Below are positions 17,646-27,670 of a stretch of 64,000 nt of DNA, piece after piece. The translations under genes were made by a program, and so were the position numbers. A model generated the notes under the pieces. It saw nothing but the letters and a program-made list of their open reading frames with translations, did no database searches and was not told where the DNA came from. The DNA is taken from assembly GCA_014360645.1 (NCBI GenBank), contig JACIXD010000010.1, forward strand, positions 92,950-156,949, in the 5' to 3' direction. Origin of the DNA: Actinomycetota bacterium. GTDB taxonomy: Bacteria > Actinomycetota > Geothermincolia > Geothermincolales > RBG-13-55-18. Numbering within the stretch: position 1 is the first letter of the stretch; the number at the start of each line of letters is the position of its first letter.

Positions 17646-18641
17646 TCAGTTGCTTCCGGGGGGATTCACCCCGTAGACCGCCAGGGTGGTGAGTGCCCGT
17701 TCCCTCAACCTCCGTTTGAGTTCCGGGGGCGAGATCACCTTCACCTCCGTCCCGTGGCGGAGCAGCTCCCGCTCCAGCCAGGAGAGGTTGTCGGTGCGCA
17801 GGGTGCACACCAGGCGGCCCCTTACCTCCTCGCAGCTCGAGAAGGTGGGCTGCTCCCTGGCCCAGTCCGCCAGAGCGGAAGAGAAGCTCAGCTTCACCTC
17901 GATCTCCCCGCTTTCCGCAGCCCCGTAGGGACTCGGGAGGCCGGACTCTACCTCCTCTCCCGGAGGCGGCTCGAAGGTCTCCTCCGTGGTCTCCAGCTCC
18001 TTGATGCGATCCACGCGGAAAACCCTCCCCTCGCCGCTGCGTTCGTCCCAGGCGCGCAGGTACCAGTGTCCCATGCCGAATTCCAGGGAGAGGGGGCGGA
18101 CGCGGCGCCGCGTCAGCTCATCCCTGCCGTAGGAATAATATTCCATCTCCACCACCCGCCTCTCGCCGCAGGCGCGTGAGAGCTCCGAGAGCACCTCTCT
18201 TTCGTGGGAAGGGGGTTTTATGGCTATCCTCCCGTCGATCTCCTCGCGCGATGGGCGACCCTGGCTGAGAGCCCTCGATATCTTCTCCATGGCCGAGAGC
18301 AGGGGCTCCGAGGCCTCCTCCCCCGAGAGCTCCACCAGGGCTCTGCAGGCCAGGTGCAGCCCTGACAGCTCGGCGGGAGTGAAGCGCAGCGGGCGCGCGA
18401 AGTAGTCGGCCATGCGTATGAACACCCTGTCCCCGTCTATATCCACCTCGATGAGGTCGGCGGGGGTGTAGTCCGGCTGACCGCACAGGAAGATGAGGTT
18501 GAGGTCGCGCACCAGCTGGTCGCGGGAGACGCCGAAGACCTCGCAAAGCTCACCCAGGGTCGCTCCCTGGTGCTTGAGCACGTAGGGCACCAGGGAGAGG
18601 AGCCGCTGTATCCTGGCTCTCTGATCCGCCATCCTACACAT
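17646..18641 (-). CDS. pafC: WYL-domain transcriptional regulator PafC
   Basis: The 331-residue regulator has an N-terminal winged helix at about residues 8-70 (GATLGELCEVFGVSRDQLVRDLNLI), a WYL domain (MGHWYLRAWDERSGEGRVFRVDRI) and a C-terminal WCX domain. PafC acts with PafB as a heteromer that activates the RecA/LexA-independent DNA-damage response in actinobacteria. Its start overlaps the pafB stop; an ATG at 18632 is the alternative start. In most actinobacteria pafBC lie beside proteasome genes; none are here. Confidence 0.85.
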   Translation of the reverse strand: MCRMADQRARIQRLLSLVPYVLKHQGATLGELCEVFGVSRDQLVRDLNLIFLCGQPDYTPADLIEVDIDGDRVFIRMADYFARPLRFTPAELSGLHLACRALVELSGEEASEPLLSAMEKISRALSQGRPSREEIDGRIAIKPPSHEREVLSELSRACGERRVVEMEYYSYGRDELTRRRVRPLSLEFGMGHWYLRAWDERSGEGRVFRVDRIKELETTEETFEPPPGEEVESGLPSPYGAAESGEIEVKLSFSSALADWAREQPTFSSCEEVRGRLVCTLRTDNLSWLERELLRHGTEVKVISPPELKRRLRERALTTLAVYGVNPPGSN

Positions 18642-19644
18642 CTCCCAGGCTCTTCAGGAGTCTTTCCAGGCGCCGCACGGTCTTCTCCCGCAGGTCGGGG
18701 GGGGAGAGCACCTCGGCGTCCTCGGCATAGGAGAGCACCCAGTTCAGGAAGGCGTCCTCGTTGCGCACCGTCACCTCCAGCACCCCTCCCCCGTCGGGGG
18801 CGGCCTCGAAACGGTAGACGTCTCCCAGGTCCTTCTCCACCTGCCAGGCCATGCGGGGGGAGAAGCGCACCCTGGCCTCGCGGGGAGCTCCTTCCTCGAA
18901 CTCCCAAGGGAGGATGCGCGCGTGCTCCTCCAGCCGGAAGTCCGGGGGGCGGACGAAGTCCGGCCCCTTTCCCTCCCGGTGCGCGAACTCCACCTCCGAC
19001 TCGATGCGCGAGACCCGGAAGGAGCGCACCTCCCCGCGCAGGTGACAGAATCCCACCACATACCAGGAGCCGCGCTCCAGGTACAGCCCATAGGGGTCGA
19101 GCTCTCGCTCCTTCGCCCTGCCCTTCCCCTTCCCCGGGGAACGGTAGGCGAAACGCACGGTGCGGCATTCCACCGCCGCCCGCCACAGCATGTTGAGGAC
19201 CTCCTCGCGTTCGCGGATAGGGGCAAAGCGCAGGCGCGGCGCCGCCGGGCCGCCCAGCCTGCTGCCCTCCCCCAGGTCCGGGCTCAGCTTCCTGAGCGCC
19301 GCTGCGGCCTCCCGCGAGAAGGGGATGAGCTCCCCGGAGGAAAGGCGGTTGACCAGCAGTAGGGCGACCTTCTCCTCGGGGCTGAAGTCCAGCTCGGGAA
19401 GATAGTACTGTTCCTTGGGGATGCGGTAGCCAAACTCCTCCCCCAGAGCGTCCACGGGCACCACCTGGATGGGAATCCCCATCTCGCGTAGCTCGCTCTT
19501 GTCTCGCTCGAACATGCGCTTGAAGGCGGACATGGATGCCTGTCCGTAGCCGGGTATGGAGGACCTTATCTGCTCCAGGGTCACCGGTTTTCGCGCCTGG
19601 AGCAGCATGGCGATGAGGTCGATGAGGCGCTCCGCCTTGTTCAA
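18634..19644 (-). CDS. pafB: WYL-domain transcriptional regulator PafB
   Basis: The 336-residue paralogue of PafC starts with a winged helix (KAERLIDLIAMLLQARKPVTLEQI), then a linker helix region, a WYL domain (GSWYVVGFCHLRGEVRSFRVSRI) and a WCX domain. The TTG start is preceded by GGGAGG with six-base spacing; the frame stays open upstream but without protein-like composition. Stop and start overlap with pafC, indicating stoichiometric synthesis. WYL domains bind nucleic acid, and in PafBC are thought to respond to single-stranded DNA. Confidence 0.85.
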   Translation of the reverse strand: MNKAERLIDLIAMLLQARKPVTLEQIRSSIPGYGQASMSAFKRMFERDKSELREMGIPIQVVPVDALGEEFGYRIPKEQYYLPELDFSPEEKVALLLVNRLSSGELIPFSREAAAALRKLSPDLGEGSRLGGPAAPRLRFAPIREREEVLNMLWRAAVECRTVRFAYRSPGKGKGRAKERELDPYGLYLERGSWYVVGFCHLRGEVRSFRVSRIESEVEFAHREGKGPDFVRPPDFRLEEHARILPWEFEEGAPREARVRFSPRMAWQVEKDLGDVYRFEAAPDGGGVLEVTVRNEDAFLNWVLSYAEDAEVLSPPDLREKTVRRLERLLKSLGDV

Positions 19645-19839
19645 GCAGCACCTCCCCGCCCCATCCCGCGGCTGGCCCTCCCACGGGGAAAGGAGAGCAT
19701 GCACGCGGGCTGCGCCCGCCCTCGACCTCGCCGCCCACGGGAGGTCACGCTGTCACCGCGGGTGAGGGAAGGATTGTCATCGGGGGATGCTAGCCTCGTG
19801 ATGTAAGGCAGGAAGACCGCTGAACAGGCAGGTGTGAAG

Positions 19840-20247
19840 ATGAAAGGTTTGCGGACCGTTCTTTTCCTATCGGGCATACTCCTCGCCTCCCTGGCAGAGA
19901 GCTCGGGGCCGGCATGGCTGCTCGCCGCGGCCGGGAGCCTGGTCTCCTTCGTCGCCCTGCTGGTGATCTGCGTGAGGGAGGAGACGGCGGTCGCCGCGGC
20001 GCAGAGGTCCCGCCTGGAGACCCTGGAGGCCTCCGCGCTCCGTCCCTCCCCCGTCCCGCCCGAGGCCGCGAACGGCCGCGTCATCGCGTCCGTGGAGGGC
20101 ATGTCCATCCTCACCCCCTCCGCCTCGCTCTCCCGCGGTCCGCGGGGCGGCACGGACACCGCGCCCCGCGCAACGATTCCAGGCCGGAGGTCAACCGCCG
20201 CGCCTCTTCCGGCATCCGGCCACCGGCAGGGATGCAGCGTCCCCTGA
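19840..20247 (+). CDS. small hypothetical membrane protein
   Basis: The ~135-residue protein has two adjacent hydrophobic segments near the N-terminus (LFLSGILLASLAE and WLLAAAGSLVSFVALLVICV), followed by a cytoplasmic tail rich in Pro, Ser and Arg. It is not recognised. GTG at 19834 is an alternative start six bases upstream; only an AGGTG-like ribosome site is visible. The membrane half looks genuine while the tail has compositional bias, so the 3' end could be eroded. Confidence 0.42.
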   Translation: MKGLRTVLFLSGILLASLAESSGPAWLLAAAGSLVSFVALLVICVREETAVAAAQRSRLETLEASALRPSPVPPEAANGRVIASVEGMSILTPSASLSRGPRGGTDTAPRATIPGRRSTAAPLPASGHRQGCSVP

Positions 20248-20697
20248 ACCCGGCTACAGCGCGGTGCAAAAGGGCACGCGTAGGCCCCTGGGTCGCCTCC
20301 TCGAAGATCGTCGTGGATCAAGCTCCAACCCCCGGGGTGGTCCCGCAACATCATGCCCGATTTCCTCGTTCGGTCTTCCTGATCCCCGCCGTACGCCCCG
20401 CTCCGGCTGGTATCCCGGAGCCCCGGCATCCGGCCCCATCCGCCCGGGTTTCCGGCTCTCATCCGCATCCCATCCCCATGATATCACCGAACATCACCCG
20501 CCGTACCGGTCTTTCCTCCCGTGGGGACTCCGGCGCCGGGGAGTTGCCATGACCCCACGCGACGGAGGGCCGGAGAGGACGCGCGCTTGCTCCGCGGCGC
20601 GGGGCATGCTCCGGAAGCCGCTTCTGGTATCATTATGCCGTATCAGGGAGACCCGTAAAGGCTTTCCACGCCGGTGAACTCGCGAGGGGGGAACGCT
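20248..20697. other. intergenic region upstream of the S15-like hydrolase gene
   Basis: About 450 bases with no supported gene, clear promoter or repeat. The last 15 bases hold the strong GAGGGGGG ribosome site of the hydrolase gene. Confidence 0.35.
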
Positions 20698-22347
20698 ATG
20701 GTCAGGAAAAAGCGTGGGGACGAACGGGGGAAGGAGAAGCGCCGCGATGGCATGAGACGCCCGGTGCTCCTGTCATCCCTTGTCGCGCTGCCCCTCCTGC
20801 CCGGCGCCGCCAGGAAGGTGGCGGAGCTCGAGGGCAGGCGCAAGGGCTTCGAGGTCAGGCAGTTCAAGCTCACGACGAGGGACGGCACCCGCCTTTCGGC
20901 CGCCCTCTACGTGCCCGGGGGCGAGGGCCCCTTCCCCGCCCTGGTGATGGTGCATTCATGGATGCTGTCGCGCTGGCAATGCCATCTCTATGCCCCCTAC
21001 TTCGCCTCCGCCGGTTATGTGGTCCTGACCTACGACTGCCGGGGTTGGGGGTCGTCGAGGGGAAAGACCCACTGCGCCGACCCGGAACTGGAGCTCCGCG
21101 ACCTCGAGGAGGCCATCGACTGGCTGACGAGGGACAGCGGCCTGCCCCTCAAGGAGGGCGCGGTGGGGATCACCGGCATATCTTACGGCGGCGGCCATTC
21201 CTTCCTCATCGCCTCTCGTGACCCCCGGGTGAAAGCCGCGGCGCCCATCAACGGCTGGACTGACCTGCGGGAGAGCCTCCTGCCGCAGGGGTCTCTGAAG
21301 ATCTTCTGGGGGATGCTGCTGCTCCTGACAGCCTCCTGTGCCACCCGCCTCGACCCCCGCAACCCGCTCTACCGCTGGACGGGGACCATGTTGCTGCGGC
21401 GAGGCGACGCCGAAGCCTTCGAGGAGGACATGCGCCGCCGATCCCGCCTGCAGGATGCGGAAAACATCGACACCCCCATGCTCATCGTGGGCTCGTGGAA
21501 CGACGACCTCTTCGAGCCCAACCAGATGATGCATTTTTACGAGAGGCTGAGGTCCCCCAAGATGCTCTACATCGCCAACGGCATCCACGGGCTGGACGCC
21601 GGATTCGGGCCGCGCTGGGCGGGGAAGGATATCTGGGCGCTGATACGACGCTGGTTCGACCACTGGCTTAAGGGAGAGGACAACGGGATGCTCGAGGAGC
21701 CTCCCGTGCGCCTTTACCGGCCCTGGAAAAAAACGGTGGAGCCGGAGGAATCCTGGCCCCCTCCGGGCGTCACCATGCACCGCCTCTTCCTCGGCGATGA
21801 TGACGGCGCTCTCAAGATGAGTTCCCGGCCCGGGGAGGGCAAGGGCGAGCTGGACCTCAAGCCCCGCCTCCTGAGCCCGGCCAGCTCCGGACCCTCGGTG
21901 GTGAGACCCCAAGCCCTGGGGTTCGTGATGCCGGGGCCGGGCCGTGACCGCGGCAGAGGATACTTTTCCTTCACCACCGCCCCCTCCCGGCGCGATTTCG
22001 AGCTCATCGGGATACCCAGGCTGACCCTGGCCGTCGAGCCCCGTCAGGAGCGGGTGCAGGTCAACGCCCTCCTTTACGACGTCCCTCCCCACGGCAGGCT
22101 TCCACGCCTCATAACCTACGGCACCGCCACCCTAGAGGGGCTGCGACCGGGGGAGGAGCACCGGTTGTCCATGGAGCTGGTGGCGGCGGATTACCTGCTG
22201 GAGGTGGGACATTCCTTCCGCCTCACCCTGACCGGGACCAACCTCTCCTTCGTGCTGCCCGTCCTCGGGAAAGGCGCCAGGATCATCTACGGGGAGGGGA
22301 AGAGCTTCCTCGAACTGCCCCTGAGGGAGGTAGGGATCGGGGCATAG
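20698..22347 (+). CDS. S15/CocE-type alpha/beta hydrolase
   Basis: The 549-residue enzyme has an alpha/beta-hydrolase core with nucleophile Ser162 in GISYGGG, an acid in SWNDDLFEPNQ and His in NGIHGLDAG. It is followed by the beta-sandwich domain of X-Pro dipeptidyl-peptidase/CocE proteins (about residues 330-549). Near the N-terminus a hydrophobic stretch (LLSSLVALPLLPGAA) follows a basic region, which could be a signal anchor. Substrate is unknown; the family includes peptidases and ester or amide hydrolases. The ATG is preceded by GAGGGGGG. The next gene, 127 bases on, is a secreted peptidase, so a shared role in peptide or ester breakdown is possible. Confidence 0.82.
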   Translation: MVRKKRGDERGKEKRRDGMRRPVLLSSLVALPLLPGAARKVAELEGRRKGFEVRQFKLTTRDGTRLSAALYVPGGEGPFPALVMVHSWMLSRWQCHLYAPYFASAGYVVLTYDCRGWGSSRGKTHCADPELELRDLEEAIDWLTRDSGLPLKEGAVGITGISYGGGHSFLIASRDPRVKAAAPINGWTDLRESLLPQGSLKIFWGMLLLLTASCATRLDPRNPLYRWTGTMLLRRGDAEAFEEDMRRRSRLQDAENIDTPMLIVGSWNDDLFEPNQMMHFYERLRSPKMLYIANGIHGLDAGFGPRWAGKDIWALIRRWFDHWLKGEDNGMLEEPPVRLYRPWKKTVEPEESWPPPGVTMHRLFLGDDDGALKMSSRPGEGKGELDLKPRLLSPASSGPSVVRPQALGFVMPGPGRDRGRGYFSFTTAPSRRDFELIGIPRLTLAVEPRQERVQVNALLYDVPPHGRLPRLITYGTATLEGLRPGEEHRLSMELVAADYLLEVGHSFRLTLTGTNLSFVLPVLGKGARIIYGEGKSFLELPLREVGIGA

Positions 22348-22474
22348 AGGCCCGTCGCAGCAGACGTATCATGGGAAGGGGCGGAAAAAGCGAGGCGGGC
22401 GGGGTCCGGGAAGGCACATCGCCGCGGACACCATGGAGCCGGAGCCTGCCCCGGCGCGGAAGGAGGGGTATCTC

Positions 22475-24739
22475 ATGGTGAGGCGCACGGTCTGCGCGGT
22501 CCTGGCGGCGTTCCTCCTCCTCGCCTTCCCGTCATGTGGACGGCTTGCCGCCTCCGCGTTCGCCCTCCCCTCCGGGGACGGCACCTGCGGCGAGGCGAGC
22601 TCGAGCGGCTCCCCCACCTGGTATTTCGCCGAGGGCTATACCGGCGAGGGGTTCCAGGAATACCTGGTCGTATTCAACCCCTCGGAAGAGGCGACCTCCC
22701 TCAGGGCGACCCCTCTCTTCAACCACTCGCTGTTGTCCGCCTCCCGCCCCGCCCAACAGCCCCCTGCCGGCGACGGGGAGCCGCGCTCCGCGGGAGGCGA
22801 ACGGGGCGAGGCGATCGCCCTGGAGCTGCCTGGCGAAACCCGCGTCACCCTGGACGTCAATTCCCTGGTGGGCCCGAACCGGGAGGTGTCCTTTCTCCTG
22901 GAGGCGGAAAGACCCGTGGTCGCCGAGAGGCCGATGTACTTCACCTACCGCGGGATCTGGAAGGGCTGCACGGTGACGGGCGGCTCGGCATCTCTTTCCA
23001 GCATATGGTATTTCGCCGAGGGCTGCACGCGACGGGGCTTCGAGACTTGGGTACTCCTCGCCAATCCCGGTGAGGCGGCGGCTCGGGCCACGGTGCGGCT
23101 CATCCTCGAGGACGGTTCCGCGGCCCCCGTCCCCGTGGAGCTGCCGCCCCTCTCGCGGCGCACGCTTTTCATCAACCAGGCCGTCGGGGAAGGGCACGAC
23201 GTGGCGGTCCGCGTGGAGGCGGACACCGGTATCTGCGCCGAACGGGTGATGTACTTCCTCTACCACGACAGGTGGCCGGGGGGACACGCCTCCAGCGGGC
23301 TGGACCGGCCGCGCAGGACCTACCTCTTTCCCGAGGGATACACGGGGGCGGGCTTCGAGGAATGGCTGACGCTGTATGCTCCGGCCGGTAATGCGGGGAA
23401 CGGCGGCACCCGCATCACCATGAACTGCCTCTTCGAGGGCGGGGAGGAGCGCGCTTTCGAGGTGTGCATCGAACCCGAGCGGCGCCATACCCTGAACCTG
23501 AACCAGCTCCTGGGGGAGGGGAAGAACGTGTCCCTGGAGCTGCGGGCGGAGGAGCCCTTCTTGGCCGAGCGCCCGATGTATTTCAACTACCGGGGCGTAT
23601 GCCGGGGAGGGCACGTGTCCAAGGGGGTGGGGGAGGCTTCGGAGCGCTGGTTCCTCGCAGAGGGCACCACGCTTCCCGGTTTCCGCACCTATCTCTGCAT
23701 CATGAACCCCAACCTCGAGGACGCCGAGGTGGAGGTGGAATACCACTACGGCACGGCGACATACACCGAGACGACCCCGGTCCGGAGCCGTGCCCGCCTC
23801 ACCCTGGAGGTGAAAGCCCTCCCGCTGCCGCGGGATGCGGGCGCGGGTGCCGGCGATCACCGGGACGTCTCCATAGAGGTCCGTTCCTCCCTGCCCGTCG
23901 CCGTGGAGAGGCCCATGTACCATCCCGGTGCATCCTTCGAGGTCGCCAACGCCATGGACCACATCCGCCACCTCAGCGAGGTCATAGGGCAGCGCGTGGA
24001 GGGCACGCCGGGAGAGGCTTCCGCTGCCGAATACCTAGCCGGGGTCCTCCGGGAATACGGTTACTCCCCCGTCATCCAGGAAGTGCCCCTCCCCAACGGA
24101 GGCATCACCCGCAACATCATCGCGGAGCTGACGTCCCCGGTAAGCCCGGACAGCACGGGGGTCCTATTCGTGGGAGCTCATTACGACACCAAGGCGGGGA
24201 CCGGCAGCCCGGGCGCCAACGACAACGCCTCGGGCACGGCGGTGGTGCTGGAGCTGGCGCGCTGCTTCATGGAGGAGCCTCCGGCGGACGGCGTCGCCCT
24301 CCGGTTCATCTTCTTCGGAGGAGAGGAGCGTCTCGTGGACAACACCGACCTCCATCATTTCGGCTCCCGGTATTACGTGCAGAACCTCTCGCCCTGGGAG
24401 AGGGAACACGCCATAGGCGCCGTGGTCGTGGACATGGTAGGCGTGGGAGAGCAGCTCTATGCCCGTACCATGGGCATCGGCCCCATGGACCTCTGCAACC
24501 GGCTCATGTCCCATGCCCGGAGCGCGGGGATATCTCTCTCCTACCTCGTGAGCGGCTCCTACTCCGACCACGAGCCCTTCGAGGCGGCAGGCATGGCCGC
24601 GGTATGGCTGGAATACAAGGACGATCCCTGGTATCACACCCCGAGGGACAGTTACGACAAGATCGACCCCGCCCACATCGAGAACACCGGTCGCCTCCTG
24701 GAGAGCTTCATGCGCTCGCGGCTCGTACGCGGAGACTAG
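22475..24739 (+). CDS. secreted lipoprotein: four YFAEGYT modules fused to an M28 metallopeptidase
   Basis: The 754-residue product begins with a signal peptide and a lipobox-like FPSC. Four modules of about 105 residues follow, opening near residues 48, 178, 282 and 391 with variants of WYFAEGYTGxGF and closing with VxxERxMYF. From about residue 492 comes an M28 aminopeptidase-type domain with all five zinc ligands and the general base: His569 (AHYDT), Asp582 (ANDNASG), Glu617/Glu618 (GGEE), Asp652 (VDMVG) and His721 (WYHTP). The function is probably extracellular peptide hydrolysis, with the modules as spacer or surface binder. The start is ATG with AAGGAGGGG; an upstream ATG at 22433 lacks one. 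Confidence 0.88.
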   Translation: MVRRTVCAVLAAFLLLAFPSCGRLAASAFALPSGDGTCGEASSSGSPTWYFAEGYTGEGFQEYLVVFNPSEEATSLRATPLFNHSLLSASRPAQQPPAGDGEPRSAGGERGEAIALELPGETRVTLDVNSLVGPNREVSFLLEAERPVVAERPMYFTYRGIWKGCTVTGGSASLSSIWYFAEGCTRRGFETWVLLANPGEAAARATVRLILEDGSAAPVPVELPPLSRRTLFINQAVGEGHDVAVRVEADTGICAERVMYFLYHDRWPGGHASSGLDRPRRTYLFPEGYTGAGFEEWLTLYAPAGNAGNGGTRITMNCLFEGGEERAFEVCIEPERRHTLNLNQLLGEGKNVSLELRAEEPFLAERPMYFNYRGVCRGGHVSKGVGEASERWFLAEGTTLPGFRTYLCIMNPNLEDAEVEVEYHYGTATYTETTPVRSRARLTLEVKALPLPRDAGAGAGDHRDVSIEVRSSLPVAVERPMYHPGASFEVANAMDHIRHLSEVIGQRVEGTPGEASAAEYLAGVLREYGYSPVIQEVPLPNGGITRNIIAELTSPVSPDSTGVLFVGAHYDTKAGTGSPGANDNASGTAVVLELARCFMEEPPADGVALRFIFFGGEERLVDNTDLHHFGSRYYVQNLSPWEREHAIGAVVVDMVGVGEQLYARTMGIGPMDLCNRLMSHARSAGISLSYLVSGSYSDHEPFEAAGMAAVWLEYKDDPWYHTPRDSYDKIDPAHIENTGRLLESFMRSRLVRGD

Positions 24740-24785
24740 CATGACGCAGCCTCTCGGGCAAAGGTTTTAAGGGGACCTGGTCTGC

Positions 24786-24896
24786 GGGATTCAGCGCACG
24801 CGGAGAACGGCACCCCGTGGCGCTTTTTTGGCCTCCCACCATTTTCCCCATATCCAAGGGGATTCAGCGCACGCGGAGAACGGCGCCACATGGCGC
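24786..24896. repeat. 38-base direct repeat, two copies with 73-base offset
   Basis: 24786-24823 and 24859-24896 match at 35 of 38 positions, sharing GGGATTCAGCGCACGCGGAG. The end of the second copy forms a near-perfect dyad, GGCGCCA-CA-TGGCGCC. The first copy is followed by TTTTTT and could act as a weak terminator for the M28 gene. The rest of the 24740-25187 intergenic region shows only the element end at 25084. Confidence 0.65.
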
Positions 24897-25083
24897 CTCT
24901 TGAGGCACGGCGCCGGAATCGCTCCTCCGCGGGGGTCCACCTTGCCGGTGAGGCCGGAAAGGGCCGAGGGCGTGGAACCCTTCCCCCGCGGGAGGCGACT
25001 CCGGGGGCCGCGGACGCACTCGGTGGCCGCGAGGCCGGCCTATCCCGCACATACCGTCAATTCAGCTGCGAATCCACCCGTAC

Positions 25084-25105
25084 TGAAGATCGAAGATGTG
25101 ACCCC
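25084..25105 (-). repeat. solo end of the dispersed GGGGTCA element (type A end)
   Basis: Read on the minus strand, GGGGTCACATCTTCGAT matches the left end of the complete element at 34758-34992 exactly over 17 bases. It lies about 80 bases before the histidine kinase gene. No second end is visible nearby. Confidence 0.6.
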
Positions 25106-25187
25106 GTGCGTGTTCAGTCCGGGAGGTGAGCGTCCGACATATATGATGGTCAATGAACACCAGTCTTGCGGGGAGTGAACGGAGCCT

Positions 25188-27548
25188 ATGCAGGGCGATG
25201 AGGACAGCCGCCGCGATCGCGAGGAGGCCGGGGCGGGGCACGCGCGAAAAGGCATGCCCGAAGCCCGGGAAGGGGGACTTAGGGAAGGGGAGACCCCGGG
25301 ACGGGGCAGGCTCCGCCTGGTGGAGGAGGCCCTCGACGAGCGCCTCAAGGAACTGCGCTATCTCCACTGTCTATCCCGGCTGGAGAGCAGGCCCGACCTC
25401 GATCTGGACGCGTTGATCCAGGAGGCGGTCGAAGCCCTCCCCGGTGCCATGCGCTACCCGGAGGTTGCGGGTGCCAGCCTGGCCATCGAGGAAAAGCGCT
25501 ATGTCTCGCCCGGGTTCGTGCGGGGACCGTGGAATATGTCCGCCGCCGTCCGCGCCTGGGGCGAGGATATAGGTTCCCTGGAGGTCTCCTACCGCGAGGA
25601 AGTCCCCGACGCGGACGAGGGACCCTTCTTGGCCGAGGAGCGCGCCCTCCTGGATACCGTGGCCGAGAGGTTCGGGCACATCATAGAGCACCGCCGTTTC
25701 GAGGAGGCGCTGCGGGCCTCGGAGGAGCGCTACCGGGACCTGGTGGAGAACGCCGTGGACCTCATCCAGAGCGTGACGCCCGAGGGCCGTTACTTCTACG
25801 TCAACCCGGCGTGGAGAGAGGCCCTGGGTTACGATATGGAAGAGGTTGCCAACCTCACCCTCGCCGACGTCATCCACCCCGAGGACCTCGCCCATTGCCT
25901 GGAGATCCTCAAGAAGGTGATGGCGGGAGAGAGGATACGGGGGGCAAGTGCGAGGTTCCTGCGCAAAGACGGCAGCATCCTGTGGGTGGAGGGCAACATC
26001 AACCCCTTCCTGGAAGGCGGCCGCGTCACTCACACGGTGGGCATCTTCCGCGACGTCACCTCGCACCATGCAGTGGAGGAGGCGGTGAGGGCCTCGGAGC
26101 GCTGGTTCCGTTCCCTCATCGAGAACTCATACGACGCGGTGACGGTGCTCGACGCCGACGGCAACATAAAATATTTCAGCCCCTCCCTGGAGCGCATGAC
26201 GGGGTACCGCCCTGAGGAGATCGCCGGGAAGGCGGCTTTCGAGTTCATACATCCCGAGGACCTGCCGGCGGTGGCCGCGCTCTTCTCCGAGAAGATACGC
26301 GAGCCCTATTCCTCAGCCACCGCCGAGTACCGCTACCGGCACTCGGACGGGTCATGGCGCTACCTGGAGGCGGTGGGCCGCAACCTCCTCTCCGACGAGG
26401 CGGTGCGGGGCATAGTGGTGAACTACCACGACATCACGGAGCGCCGCCGGATGGAGGAGGCGCTGCGCGAGAGCGAAGAGCGTTTCCGGGCCCTGGCCTC
26501 CGCCGCCCACGACGCCATCGTCACGGTCAACGACCTGGGGGAGGTCACCTTCTGGAACGCCGCCGCCGAGAGGATGTTCGGATACGCGGCGCACGAGGTG
26601 CTGGGGCGCGACCTCCACAAGCTCCTCATCCCGCCTGAGAGGAAGGTGGACTATCACCGCGACATCGCCGCCTTCGCGGTGAGCGGAACCGGACGCATGC
26701 TGGGAAAAACCCAAGAACTCACGGGCAGGCGCAAGGACGGGAGCACCTTCGCCCTGGAACTCTCGCTGTCCGCCCTGCGTATCCGGGGGCGCTGGCACGC
26801 CGTGGGCATAGCCCGCGACATCAGCGAGCGCAGGGAGGCGGAGGAGAGGCTGCGCGCCGCGAACCGCGAGCTGGAGGCTTTCGCCCACACCCTCTCCCAC
26901 GACATCCGGGGTATGATCTCCACGGCATACGGTTACGCACGCATGCTGCAGCGTTTCTGCGGCGACGCCCTCGACCCCGAGAGGCGTTCCTGGCTGGAGG
27001 AGATCGTCAACTCCCTCTCCCGTATGGACCGTTTCACCACCTCCCTGCTGGAATATGCCCGGGCCGGGGTCCCGGAGGGAGCGGTCACCGAAATGCCCAT
27101 GCAGGAGGCGCTGGAAACAGCGCTGCGCGGGCTGGAGGCCGCGTTCCTGAGGAAGGGGGTCGAGCTGACCGTCGCTGAAGGCCTTCCCTCCGTGCGGGCG
27201 GACGCAACCAGGCTGCAGCAGGTCCTCTACAACCTGCTGCACAACGCCGTCAGGCACGCCGGCGCCGCGGGCACGCCGCGCGTCGAGATATCCGCCTCCG
27301 TGCAGGGGGAAGAGGTGGTGGTGGCGGTCAGCGACAACGGCCGGGGGATCCCGGCGGAGAAACTGGACATCATCTTCGAGCCCTTCGTGCGCCTGCGCGG
27401 CGAAGGCACCGCTCCGGGGCTGGGCATCGGCCTCTCAACCGTGAAGCGGGCGGTGGAAGGATGGGGCGGAAGGGTGTGGGCGGAATCGGAGCCGGGCAGG
27501 GGCTCCACCTTCTTCTTCACCGTGCCCGCGGCCCGGGCCGGGGCATGA
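25188..27548 (+). CDS. orphan multi-PAS sensor histidine kinase
   Basis: The 786-residue protein has a GAF-like N-terminal region (about 45-165), three PAS/PAC domains (about 172-300, 301-425 and 426-555) each ending in the typical DITERR-like linker, and a HisKA domain with the phospho-accepting His near 571 (TLSHDIRG). A HATPase_c domain follows at about 640-786, with N box LYNLLHNAVRHA, VSDNGRGIP and GLGIGLS. There is no membrane segment, so sensing is cytoplasmic. The PAS set suggests redox, light or small-ligand input. No response regulator lies nearby. The first 40 residues are charged and low complexity, so translation might start later. Confidence 0.9.
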   Translation: MQGDEDSRRDREEAGAGHARKGMPEAREGGLREGETPGRGRLRLVEEALDERLKELRYLHCLSRLESRPDLDLDALIQEAVEALPGAMRYPEVAGASLAIEEKRYVSPGFVRGPWNMSAAVRAWGEDIGSLEVSYREEVPDADEGPFLAEERALLDTVAERFGHIIEHRRFEEALRASEERYRDLVENAVDLIQSVTPEGRYFYVNPAWREALGYDMEEVANLTLADVIHPEDLAHCLEILKKVMAGERIRGASARFLRKDGSILWVEGNINPFLEGGRVTHTVGIFRDVTSHHAVEEAVRASERWFRSLIENSYDAVTVLDADGNIKYFSPSLERMTGYRPEEIAGKAAFEFIHPEDLPAVAALFSEKIREPYSSATAEYRYRHSDGSWRYLEAVGRNLLSDEAVRGIVVNYHDITERRRMEEALRESEERFRALASAAHDAIVTVNDLGEVTFWNAAAERMFGYAAHEVLGRDLHKLLIPPERKVDYHRDIAAFAVSGTGRMLGKTQELTGRRKDGSTFALELSLSALRIRGRWHAVGIARDISERREAEERLRAANRELEAFAHTLSHDIRGMISTAYGYARMLQRFCGDALDPERRSWLEEIVNSLSRMDRFTTSLLEYARAGVPEGAVTEMPMQEALETALRGLEAAFLRKGVELTVAEGLPSVRADATRLQQVLYNLLHNAVRHAGAAGTPRVEISASVQGEEVVVAVSDNGRGIPAEKLDIIFEPFVRLRGEGTAPGLGIGLSTVKRAVEGWGGRVWAESEPGRGSTFFFTVPAARAGA

Positions 27549-27670
27549 CTTCGCGTCAGGTTATTGCCAGCCGCGCTCCCAGGGGTTAGAATCTTGCCGT
27601 CTAGGCTACACGGGGTCCTCCCCGGACCCCCGGCAGGGATGGAGTATCGGAAAGGCAAGGGGGTATCTTA

